Source of the DNA: Marsupella aquatica
Taxonomy: Eukaryota; Marchantiophyta
Length of the DNA: 64,000 nt
Assembly: GCA_973895155.1 (NCBI GenBank)
Contig: OZ316893.1
Coordinates: forward strand, 26,040,001-26,104,000
Direction of reading: 5' to 3'
Shown here: positions 47,711-58,409 of the stretch, piece by piece
Numbering within the stretch: the stretch's first letter is position 1
Layout: the number at the start of each line of letters is the position of its first letter
The notes under the pieces: model-generated
Databases searched by the model: none
Told to the model about the DNA's origin: nothing
What the model saw: the letters and a program-made list of their open reading frames with translations, nothing else
Program-made: the position numbers and the translations under genes

Positions 47711-49212
47711 TAGGCTTCTTTTCCCATTTTGGGTATGCAAGAGCTTCTTTATATAAATGGTCATGATTGAGGTTCCTAAGATTTGCTTGTCCACCTAATT
47801 TGAACGGGGATAATTAGACATTTTGGTTCATCCAAGCATCAGTTTTCCAAAACTGTTTTCCAGAGTGGTGGCCATCTTCTAGGATTTAACCTGAACTTTT
47901 AGATCTGAAGAATAACTCCTTCATTTGGGAGGTATTTGGCAACGGTACTGAAAAATTCTGATTTAAACCTTTCTAGCGCTCTCCAAGGGAAATCTGGAGT
48001 AAAGCATTTGGCATTTGGCCAACAATAAAGTTTCAGGGTCAAAGCCCCCAATGTGCCATTGATACAAATCTCTAGTGAACATGGAAAATGTCCACTCAAT
48101 CCTGTCAAAGGTGAAGCCTTAACTGGCACAAGGCCTGGCTTGATTTTAACTTTTAATTTGATTTTCTTCAAATTTATATAGTGAGTAGGTCCCCAAGCTA
48201 GACAGCACCATAAAAAAGTCTCAACCCAAACTAACCTGAAACCTGAAACTCTGTAGAATTTTGCCATACTGGTTAGAGTTTATGATAGAGATGGAATTTC
48301 GGGAAAGTTTGGCACTAAGAAACAAGGTCGCTGACTATGTTGCAAAGTCACCAATAACATTTTTCGAAACATTTTTCAGGGACACTGCAATGTCAAATAG
48401 GTTCGGGAATGACCGTAGCTTGGGTTATTAGAGTTTACCATAATCCAGCCTTGGGCCTTGATTAATGGATTCTCACATATCCTGTCAAGTGTTTAGTTTT
48501 GAATTACTGTAGTAACTGAGGGGACTATCGCCTTCGTGCACAACATGGAAATTTAGATCCCAGTCACAAAATTTTCAGCAGATTTTTTCGGAGAGGCCAT
48601 AGAAAAATTTCCAATACAAATTACCAGCATATTGATAATAAACACTGCTGTATACCATTGTTTTTCAAAGTAAAAAGAACGAAATCCAAAGAAAACCTTT
48701 CGATCATTTTCTTCTTTCTTGTTGTCCTGTACCTCGAAGTTCTGAACCCACACCAGTTGTACCTGAAAAACGTGTTTCATTGACACTCTTCGAAATCTGC
48801 AGATATAATTTTCCTTATTGTGACATTGGCACTTACACAGTGCTCCACTATTAGCAATAGGCCATAACAATCCCACGGCATTAGAGGATTCACAGATTCC
48901 CTGCCATAACATTCCAATGATACCCCCTTAGCTGTCAAAAATTATTCACAGCCAAGCTGTGACAGCACAGTTTGTAAAACTGTCAATCTACATTTAGAAA
49001 ACGCCTCCCTGCCTTTCATAGGCAGACTTGGGTTGCTGATGTAGGACATCAAGCGGGAAGCTAAATGTAAATAAGAACTGAGCTATTCAATTTATACTAC
49101 ATGTGTAATTTTCAGTTTTCATTTGTAATGTATCTGTAGTGCTCCTGAGGCTGTGCTTCACTTTAGTCTCGCAATGATTAAAAAAAGAAGTTCTGAGACT
49201 GCTAGGATGGAA
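47711..49212. other. Spacer downstream of NOP14
   Basis: Minus-strand ORFs at 47899-48267 and 48553-48912 have no recognisable domain and no clear splice context. The end nearest 49212 should hold the NOP14 3' UTR. Confidence 0.35.
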
Positions 49213-52200
49213 CTACTTCCTTCTCTTTCGCCCCTTGCCTTTACCAAGTTGACCAGACTTGAACCCGGACTCCTGCTCTTGAAGAAATTGCATTGCCCGG
49301 CCATACTTCTCCTTTCGCTCCTCTTCATGCACAGCTTTCTCTCTTCTCTTCTCTTCCAAAAGAAAGTAATTATCTTTTCGAAGCTCGCGTGCCGCCCCTT
49401 TTGCCTCGCTCTTGACTTGCTTCTGTAGCTTCTTCTTTTCTGCTCTCTCACGATCTGGATCGTAATTTCGTCCGTGCACATAACTGTTCACAAAACCAGC
49501 CATCAGAAACTTCAATTCCACCAACATACCTTTGCTAAGAAAGCCACATCACTATGTGGAAACAATAATCCAAAGACCACAGTTATCACACTCACCTCTC
49601 CCTCATTGCATAACCAAAATTCTATTAACGCTGAGCACTAGGTGGTTCGATATCCTCCTCGAAATAACTGCAGCTATCTATATTGAGATTACACCAATGC
49701 AAGGCACGAAATCTTACTTCTCCTCGAATTTGGGATTGAACTGTTTTATGGGCGTTGGCTTCTTCAATCGCATTCTCAAAGGCTGTCGCATGAGCTCAGA
49801 GTCCTTCAATTTGACCTCAATAGACTGTGCCACATCGGATCGGAGGCGTTCTAGCTTCTCGGGAAGGACCAGTTCTGTACCCATCGTTTGCAAAACTACC
49901 AGCAGCGGGGAGAAGATCTCTGAGAAAGAGACGATGCCTCCATAGAGAGTAACAAAACTGTTTAATGTCTGAAGAATACTTTGAAGGATACCACACCTGC
50001 GACCGGATACCAAACAGTGAGAAATGACAATATATGATGTCAACAACACCGCTTTTAAGAATCTGTTGCGGAAGAGAGAACCGCAAAAACAACTTCATAC
50101 CCAATAACAAAAGAGTTCTGTGCGTTGAAAGATCAAATAGGGTACCTAATTTTATCAGAGTCAAATATTGTCGCATTATCTTCAGCTGTCATCAGTGTAA
50201 AAAAGTCGAGATCAAAGGATACCATAGCTCGAGCATTATTTCCCTTCAGCTGGAGCCATGGGTTTGAGCCTGCGAGCTCCACCATGAATACTGGACACTA
50301 CTCACAGCAACCCAGAATTGGACGTGTTAGTATGCGATTTTCTTTAAGAACTACACTTCAAATAGAAAGCTGTCTACGAATCAACTAAGTTGTATGCACA
50401 CGCGTACCAATAAATAGTGCACAACAGGTTTGAATGCCCTACCAAAGATCTTGCAGATTGATTAGCTTGTGCCGGTAATGCAGAGATCAGTAAGGCCAAA
50501 ATAAAGTTGAGTACTTCTGGGCAAAATCGCTTGGCTTCATTCAAAACCTGCCACATTAAAGGGTGCAACGTTACGGGCCATTTAGTATACCCGAAACTCC
50601 CAGTCAATGCGGAAAGGAACGAGCCAGAGTACTCTTTTGGACTTGGCCAGCTACACAGAGTCAAGGACAACTTCAATGTTTGACAAGCGAAAAGGATCTG
50701 GAGAGGAAACTTACAGAAAAGAGAAGATTACAGAGGAATGATCCTGCTACAATATCTCGGGTTGAGGTAATAGGGCAACGCATCAAATATTCTGCCATCA
50801 GCAAAGTCGATGGCGTCATAACTGGGTGCCGAAAGTCTGATGGTGGGAAGATCAGAGACCAAAACCTAAGAAGCAGGAGAGTCCTCAGTGTCGGCCAGCA
50901 GCTACTCCCATCTGCATCAAATGCAACATAGATTGTTTTCAGACAATCAAGACCTTTAAACACTTCCCAACAATACGCATGACCCATACACTAACCTGTA
51001 AAACAACCCCACAAAGACGGCTTAGACATCAATCGGAAGATTCATTATAGACTGCATCTTCACATTTTGGAAAGCCTGAACTGATCTCCGGTCAGGCCCT
51101 AAAGACCACCATGGCATAAACCGCCTGTTCGTGAAGCTTCTCACTAACCTGGATTTTTCAATTTCTCTGTGAGTTGGCCATGCATGTGCACAAGGCGCTG
51201 ACGTGCACAATGTGCTGCAAAATAAGGTGTCTCTGAACTCAGTTCAATGAGTGGCTTTGTTATCAGATTTATTCTGATCAAGGAGAAGGGTCTTTGTATT
51301 GCAAGAGACCCAAAATATTGCAGCAGTACGTTGTAGAAAACCTGGCAAATCAGATCAAGCAATGTACAGAGGGTAAGAAAAAGCCAAATGATTGCAATCC
51401 GCTGTCATTGATGGGTACAGATGCCTAGAGATGGCTACGGAAAGTACCCGTAATCCAAACGTCTCCTAGTTCTAAATTGCATAGTTTCCACAAATGAAAA
51501 CTCTATCTGCATACCTTGCCTCGCCAACTCTCTCACTAGTGTATTCAGAAATGGCTCTAGGGACGAACTAAAGAGCGAATATGAGATACGTGCCTGCATC
51601 TTTTTCCGATTCTCTGCGGCCAAGCTAATTGCGTTGCAGGTCCTAATCCGTTGAATTGCGACCCCAAGATCATCGGTCGACTTGTGATCCACAAGAGTTC
51701 GAAATTCTCCCAGTGTTTGCGGCGCATTGATAACAAACGGAAGCATATCAAATTCGTTCACTTCAACGCGTGGCTTCTTTGTACCTGTCTCCATGACCGC
51801 CTTTTTCTTTCCCTTGTCTAATTTCGTTTCACTTTCCCGGGCGGAGATCTCCTTCCCAGGCGGTTGCTTATGGCTTAGCTGCCTACTCGGCACATCGTCC
51901 TCGTCTGACAGTTCATGACCGGAAACACCTTCTTCGACACTGTCATAATCGTCGTCCTGAACGTCCTCATCTTCATCCTCGTCCTCGTCCTGCTCATCTT
52001 CTCCATCTTCTTCTGCACTACTGTCCTCTGCGCTGCCCTCCTCCTGATCACCAGTCCTAGCAAGTACCTCATCCACCCAGCCTTGACCATCCTGTTCATC
52101 ATCGTCCAGCACAAAATTTTCTCCCAAATCATCACCGCTTATTTCCAATCTTTTTTTCTTTCTTTGCTTTCTACTACCCGGTTCCTCGTCACTTTCGTCA

Positions 52201-54797
52201 CTTTCTTCATCAGAATCTGGAGCGCCTAGCATTCTTTTCTTGCGCTTTTTCTGCAAGGAAATTGAACACAATCAGCCACTACGCTTGGTTCTAAAATGCT
52301 CGGCATAATATAATCTAGGAACAGATTTGCCCTAGGAATTCAAACGACAGACAAACTTAGATGCTGCTTTTTATCCGCCCAACTAATTTAGAGCCCGGTG
52401 GACGAATTTCAAAGTCCACAGCACTCCAACTAAGACAGCCAAAGTCAACAAGTAAACCACTCAGAAAGGACGATAGACTGCAAAAGAATCAACAAATCCG
52501 GCTTCACCTCAAGGGTTTCAAGGCGCTCCCTTTCCTCCTTAACTATCTCCTCTGCTGTTTTAAGTCTATCTCCAGCATGTCCCCGAATGTCAAAAACCAT
52601 TTCCTTAATGAGCTTGTCGAACTCGTCTGGCTTGTCCTGTTACAGGACCACAACAAATCACTTTGTTATTTCTAATCCATTCCCATCCATTTGGTTGGCA
52701 GACCAAATGCACAGCACTCAAAGTCACGACATACCCCCGGTACACACTCATTTTGATCCCAAAAAATACCACGACAGACACCAACGACAAAGTAGATACA
52801 AACAATTCTACAAACATTTCTCGAGAAAATTCTCATCTACGAAAGATAGCGAAGAGACGAAAAGCAACGCACCTGCTGAACAGATGATGAACCTTCCGCA
52901 TTTGACGATTTCTTGGATAAGATGTCTTTCAGCTTATCTTTTCTAGTTGGTCTTAGCGACAATAATGCCCTTGACTTGACGAGTTCTGAAAAGTCACTAT
53001 CCAGTTTCTCCTTCAGTTCCTCATCTTCCTCTTTCTCCTTGGCTTTTTGAGCCTGTAATTCATAGACTGCGGATATGAGCTTTCCAAGTCCTTAAGGCGC
53101 TGAATAACAATCAAGAATTGAGTAATATCTGGCAAAATTACAGGTGAATACAAAACCATCACACACACCTTGTAAAATTTGCTCTTTGTGATGATGTCTT
53201 CCATGATTTCTTTCTTCGACTTCGGTTGTTGGGAATCAGAGTTCTCCCCGGTCTTGGCAGAAAAACCACCACCAAAGTTGAGCTGCCGAACAGTATCTTC
53301 ATCCACTGTCGATTGATACCAATGCAAACTGTCAATTAACCTTCTTAACCGACCACGGAGAGAGGACACTGCTTTGGCTTGTGATCAGATGCGGGGAATA
53401 GAATCATCGGGACCTGCAGTTGCTCATATCAACAAAAAAAGCAATGTATTTGCAAGAGCACGTTAATTCTCCGTGCAACAAGAAATTAAGGAAGTTCAAG
53501 TCTGGATGTGGATTCATGCAGCTCGTTTGATTTCTTACAATCTGCTGTATCATCGTCATCTTGGATAGAATCATTGTCATTGAAGTCGTCCACATTGGAG
53601 AGGGCCATTCCTCCATGTGTGAGAGTTTCTTCTTCGTCGTCATCTTCTGGAAGTGTGAACTTGCTCTTCCGATTGATTTGGGCCTGGTAATACCAACGAA
53701 CACAAAAACTTATGTGAGGCAATGAACTCTATTGCACTTCAGAACCGAACTACATCGTCATCTACAATATTAAATCCCGATTAAAATTTTGCAAAGTCCC
53801 TTCTCCCGTCTCCTCCTACGGGTTTTTCAAAAGAGAAAGTATTGAAGAACAACTAAAACCTTTGAGCATCTTGTATCATTCTGAAGGAAAGCATAGGAGT
53901 GTTATTCCACCACTGGCTGTCTGGTGTTCATCTGGGGCACGGCCGTAATTGCAAAGCAGATTTTACGAGTAGCTTCTTTTCGAACAAGGCCGTAAAAGTA
54001 CCTGCCGCTCCTTCTGAAAACGGAGGATAGCCTTGTCCTCCTCTGGAAGATCCTCATCCTTTTCACCAAAACGCCGATCCACGAATTTGTTGCCCTTACC
54101 CTGTTCCCTGTACTCCTGCAGCAGTGTGTTTTTTCTCTGCATGTGCCACCATCAGCCCGCAAAGCTGATGATATCAGAACCAAAGGAAATGGGTTGTGAA
54201 AGCTCTCCACCATCTAACGCTCAGTAATATAACCAAATGACCACGTATGGATTTATTGATGTCCTCTGGAATTCAAACAAAACTGGCTTCACCTTTGCTC
54301 AATGAGAAGCGCTGTAGATAAACTTGCTATCTAGTGTAAAGAATTTGCTTCAGAATCATGAATATAATTGAATAAACGATTGTAGATAAATGAATTGCGG
54401 CTGGAGGCTTGGGGGTTAGGGTTTTTGGGAAGAGTCTTAATTAGTATAAAGGGTCCACACGAGGTGTCTTCTCTCTACACTCGCAAACACGAGGTGGGTC
54501 GCAGCGGAAACTCCGATAGATTCCAACAATTTATGCATCTGTACGTACCTTCTCAACTGCCAAGGACCGCGATTGCCCGACTCGCTTTTTCTGCCCCTTC
54601 TTTTGCTTTTGCCCCAGCACGTCAAACTTCTTGCGGGTCCACAGAGTCTCGAAAGCGTTCTCCCTGGCTTCTCTCTCTGGCTTGCCTCTTTTCCTGTCCC
54701 CTTCCCCTCCCTCTCCACCTCCACCTCCAAATCCTCCACCGCGATGCTTCTTCTTTGCCACGGCTGCAGGGCCCGACATTTTCCTCTTCTTTGCCAT
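49213..54797 (-). CDS. NOP14: Nucleolar protein NOP14, small-subunit (U3/90S) ribosome assembly factor
   Basis: Acts in the nucleolus in 18S rRNA processing and 40S assembly (family knowledge). Exons (minus, 5' to 3'): 54797-54549, 54136-54002, 53683-53539, 53305-53169, 53052-52873, 52636-52508, 52250-51594, 51341-51149, 50911-50715, 50547-50443, 50249-50146, 49996-49718, 49483-49213; 2781 nt, 926 aa plus stop, near the usual plant length. Seen: basic Gly-rich N-terminus, then ENAFETLWTRKKFDVLGQK, FVDRRFGE, LNFGGGF, an acidic Glu/Asp tract in exon 7, LAAENRKKMQ joined to VFYNVLLQYFGSLA, PYFAAHCARQRL, SDFRHPVMTPSTLLMAEYLM, and a basic C-terminus with YDPDRERAEKKKL and GKGRKRRK. Intron 7 needs a GC donor (CAG|GCACGT); the GT four bases later breaks the frame. 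The exon 10/11 join is the least certain. Confidence 0.95.
54416..54425 (-). promoter_or_regulatory. Telo-box motif in NOP14 intron 1
   Basis: Reads AAAACCCTAA on the minus strand, within the first intron of NOP14. Telo boxes near 5' ends are common in plant ribosome-biogenesis genes (established knowledge). Function here is inference. Confidence 0.5.
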
Positions 54798-55066
54798 CTT
54801 GCTCAACCAATGCCACGTAAGCCTTTCCCAATTCGCTCCAGCAATTCTGTCAATTCCCGAGCTACTATAGTTTATTTGATGCATAGCGTATGTGATCACT
54901 TGTACGCAGGAAGCAAAGTAGACATATTTCTGAGATAGTCAATCAATGCCGACGAAATACATGACAGAGAAAAGAAAAGGACCCCTCAGTTCCTACAGAC
55001 TCCCGGGGTAGAGCCCAGGAACTCCAACCAGAAGCGAATCTATCGACCCAAACGCCACAGCACGAC

Positions 55067-55080
55067 TAAACCCTAAACCC
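55067..55080 (+). promoter_or_regulatory. Telo-box motif upstream of NOP14
   Basis: TAAACCCTAAACCC, two telomere-type units, 270 bp upstream of the NOP14 start codon. A weaker AAAACCCTAG motif lies at about 55385-55393. Too short to be a true interstitial telomere. Confidence 0.55.
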
Positions 55081-55882
55081 ACACGACATCAGTTGCACTC
55101 ACTTTTGGGGACGGGAACCATGGAAAAACACTACTACTATGCTATGCACCCATTGGCTCTTAGATCGTCAACTCTCAAGTGAAGCCGTCCACATTCTACG
55201 TGGACACCTCCGTCAAAAATCTCGAGATAACAAGTATGGCCTGAGCTACCTCTGAAACCTCCAAGGCGTGTCACTCTATTCACAGTCTCACAAAAACACT
55301 GCGGAAACCAATTTCTATGACACAGTACACACGGCCCAACACAGCACGCAAACAGGTAGCAACAAAAATATGCATATGTTGGAAAAAACCCTAGACTCCA
55401 ACAGATGACAACGCCATACATTCTAGATCAAGCATCATTGTCAAGCAGACAACAGAAAAGCTTCTCTTGAATGACCGCTTCTCCTACAGTAGATACGACC
55501 ACCAAAAACCGAGCTGAAATGGAAAATAGGGGGGAGGACGGGAACGGCACAGGACAATCCTCCAACCAACCTCTCAAAAGAGAAATCGCTACGGCCTCCG
55601 ATCGAGATCCGCACCTGGGCTGCAGCAGTCTACAGGAATTGCAGCAATCCGCCGCGCAGCATCTGATCCGAGAAGAGCCCCGACGATGGGAGCTGAATCC
55701 GCCATCACCAGCAACAACAGCTTCGAAATGCTCTGCTCTGCTTTGCTCGTCTCCAATCTCTTCGTCGCCGAAAGCAAAGCCTGGCTTTGTATGATGTGAA
55801 CGACAATGTTTTAATTGTAATTTTTGCTAGCTACCATAATTCTCAGTCATCGAGATTCAGTCAAAGAACTAGAAAAAATATA
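55081..55882. other. NOP14 upstream region with an unsupported ORF
   Basis: A plus-strand ORF at 55471-55794 (107 codons, MTASPTVDTTTKNRAEMENR) lies in a local GC-rich patch and has an ATG, but shows only low-complexity Ser/Glu/Gln sequence. It could be a small divergent gene, a first exon, or noncoding. Confidence 0.25.
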
Positions 55883-56900
55883 TGAGCCTGGGCGGGAATT
55901 GAACCCGCAACACTTTGGGCCGGGATACTCCGATCAGCTCGAATGAGTATAATGCGCTACTATAATTCTCAGTCGTCGAAGTTCAGGCCAATAACTAGGA
56001 AAAAGATATGGGCCTGGGCGGGAATTGAACCCGCAACACTTTGGACTCGGATACTCCGATCAGCTCAAATGGGTATAACACGTTACTATAATTCTTAGCC
56101 ATCGAAATTCGGGCCAATAAGTTGAAAAGTTTATGAGTCTGGGCAGGATTTGAACCCGCAATAGCTTTTTTTTCCTTTTTTTTTCTTTTCTTTTTCCCTT
56201 TTTTTTCCTCTTTTTTTTGTGAATTTACCAGACTTTTCACATGAGCCTGGGCACGGTTTGAACCCGCTTCGTTTTGTATTTTTTAATTTTCTTGCCCAGC
56301 TACCAGATACTCATATTCCACGAGATGTCAGAATACTAAAAACAATTGTATTTTACTTAGATCTGATACTTTCCTTTCTGGCAGAGTAGCCAGAGGAAAT
56401 GATACTGGACTAAAATACACCGATAAGCTCAGAAACGGGTTTTCCTGCGCAACCATTATTCTGATTCTGGGTTATGGGTACTCCGATCAGGTCGAATGGG
56501 CTCGGGTTTATTGCGCAACTACAATATAAATAAATCTGATTCAGAATAAAATCAGCGGAGAGAGCAATGGGTGTGTTTGCAACCATAATTCTGATATATC
56601 GATATCAGCGAAGGCAGTGGGAAAAGTTATGGGCCTGGGCAGGACTTGAATCCGCAACATCTATCAGAAGAGATGTTCAACATCTTTTTCAGAGGAGATG
56701 ATTCACTCTACCAGGCCATCCTTGTACAGGACGTGGAGGCAAAGGTCTTTTATACAACTTTATATTATATTTATATGCATTCAAGTTCACGGGGTAATCA
56801 GCGGAAAAGGTACTTGGCTTGGAACAAAAGCTCTACTTCAGCGAAGGCAGTGGGAAAAAGTTATGGGTCTGGGCAGGATTTAAACCCGTAACATCTTTAA
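55883..56900 (-). repeat. Cluster of six tRNA-like (SINE-like) repeats
   Basis: On the minus strand six segments match the tRNA T-arm and Pol III box B (GGTTCAATTCC or variant): plus-strand positions 55895-55905, 56021-56031, 56146-56156, 56255-56264, 56642-56652 and 56876-56886. The first two have a perfect GCGGG/CCCGC T-stem with a 7-nt loop, and copy 1 has a box A-like GAGCTGATCGG (55930-55940). The last copy has GGTAGCGC and a near anticodon stem (CATCT/AGATG). None has a matching 5' acceptor strand, so these are tRNA-derived repeats or pseudogenes, not tRNA genes. A poly-T/C tract at about 56165-56218 follows copy 3. Copies 5 and 6 lie in a larger duplication ending with the shared AGTTCACGGGGTAATCAGCG. 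Confidence 0.6.
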
Positions 56901-57287
56901 TGACAGATGTGCAGCGCTACCAGGCCATGCTTGTACAACACATGGATGGGAAGTTATGTTAAATTGATTTATATGGATTCAAGTTCACGGGGTAATCAGC
57001 GGAAAAGGTACTTGGCTTGGAACAAAAGCTTTAGTTAAGCTCCCGACGTATTCTTTGTGTGAGAGTAAAGCTCCCTGACACTCCATGTTATCCTAGTGAA
57101 ATTGCACAGTTCAAGACATTTTGCGTAGGGCCCTAAATATCTAGGACTTTTTCAAAACAAGTACCAGAAATGTACGTACAAAGTCATGAGTTAGAAGCTA
57201 GGTCTAGTTTACAGAGTTCTATTGCAAGTAAACTTTCCTTGGAAAATTGAAAGTAAAACTTTGCTATTGAAAACTTTTTCTGTTGAT

Positions 57288-57680
57288 GAAAACCTTTTGG
57301 AAACCAGAGGGGTGTCAATGAATGGTGTAAAGGGTGGTACAGTTGATGGGAAGCATCAATATCATTTTCCAGATAGAGTATTTTGCTATTGAACACTTTT
57401 TGGGCTACTGAAAATCTTTTGGAACCCAAAAGAAACCTTTCTCTTCTAGTGAAAACCTTTTGGAAGCCAGAGGTTGTCAATGAATGGTGTAAAGGGTGGC
57501 ACAGTTGATGGGAAGCATCATTATCATTTTCCAGATGGAGGAGTTTGCTATTGAACACTTTTTTTTGGCTATTTTAAATATTTTGGAAACCAGAAGAAAA
57601 CTTTCTCTACCAGTGAAAAAAACCTTTCCCTTCCAGTGAAAACCCTTTGGAAACCAAAAGGGTGTCAATGAATGGTGTAA
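57288..57680. repeat. Tandem repeat, about 163-187 bp period, two full copies plus
   Basis: Units start AAAACCTTTTGGAA near 57288, 57451 and 57638 and continue GTGTCAATGAATGGTGTAA, ACAGTTGATGGGAAGCATCA, TATCATTTTCCAGAT and GCTATTGAACACTTTTT. It lies between the tRNA-like cluster and the VMS1/ANKZF1 promoter. Confidence 0.8.
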
Positions 57681-58409
57681 GAGGAGATTTCGTGATTGTC
57701 ATTCCCATCGATCCTGAGATTGGATGTGCTGTCGAGACTGTTGGATTGTGTGTTGATGCATTTGTTCCCGATCACCGAATTCGCAACCCCTAATTTTGAG
57801 TGGCAGGGATCTGCAAGGGTTGAAGGTGAGCCATCTGTTTCTGTTCGTGTTGTCCTCCATAGCTCTCGAGGTTTCATGGATTGCTGTTCAACGCTTCACG
57901 TTCCATTTTTTATTCATCGTTTCCTTCGGTTTTCGTCGGTCGTCTCTGGAATTTCTCTCTGGTTTTTCTGTTGTACTTTGCTGGAACTGTTTCAGGAAAT
58001 TTGTTCTTGCCTGGCTAAATTTGATTCATGGAGCTCGATCCTCCAGTTTTGATGTTTCTCCCCTCCCCCATCCTGATGCTGTTGCGTTGAATTTAGAACT
58101 CCAGCGTTCTGGGATTGATTGATGCGATTATTGCGTGGATCTGTAGCATGAGTAGAATGTGTCCCAGCAATTCTTGGGAACCAAATTGAGGTGAATAGAA
58201 ATTGAAAAGAGTTGAATTGGTTTGGAGTATTTTAGAGTCCACGGAACTCCAGCAAGAGGGATGGGCCGGAGAGTACATGGAGATGAGAGAGCCTACACCA
58301 GACGCTTAGGGTTTTTTGAGACCTTGAAATTGCATTGTTCTTACTGCGCAGAGAATTCCGGTGAGGATTGATGAACGGGCCAGGAAATTGGGGTCGGTAA
58401 TTCGGAGCG
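57681..58409 (+). promoter_or_regulatory. Promoter and leader of VMS1/ANKZF1 with site II and telo-box motifs
   Basis: Contains TGGGCC (site II type) at 58262-58267 and CTTAGGGTTTTT (reverse telo box) at 58305-58316, about 95 bp before the start codon. The pair is typical of plant ribosomal-protein and translation genes. The ORF at 57696-58052 has a T-rich, Phe/Leu-biased translation and is probably noncoding. Confidence 0.5.

Noticed and set aside
51875-52229. ORFs on both strands within the acidic NOP14 exon
   Set aside because: Out-of-frame readings of the Glu/Asp-rich tract.
55067-55080. Interstitial telomere
   Set aside because: Only two CCCTAAA-type units; fits a promoter telo box better.
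55883-56900. Functional tRNA genes
   Set aside because: T-arms are good but no copy has a matching 5' acceptor strand or a complete cloverleaf.
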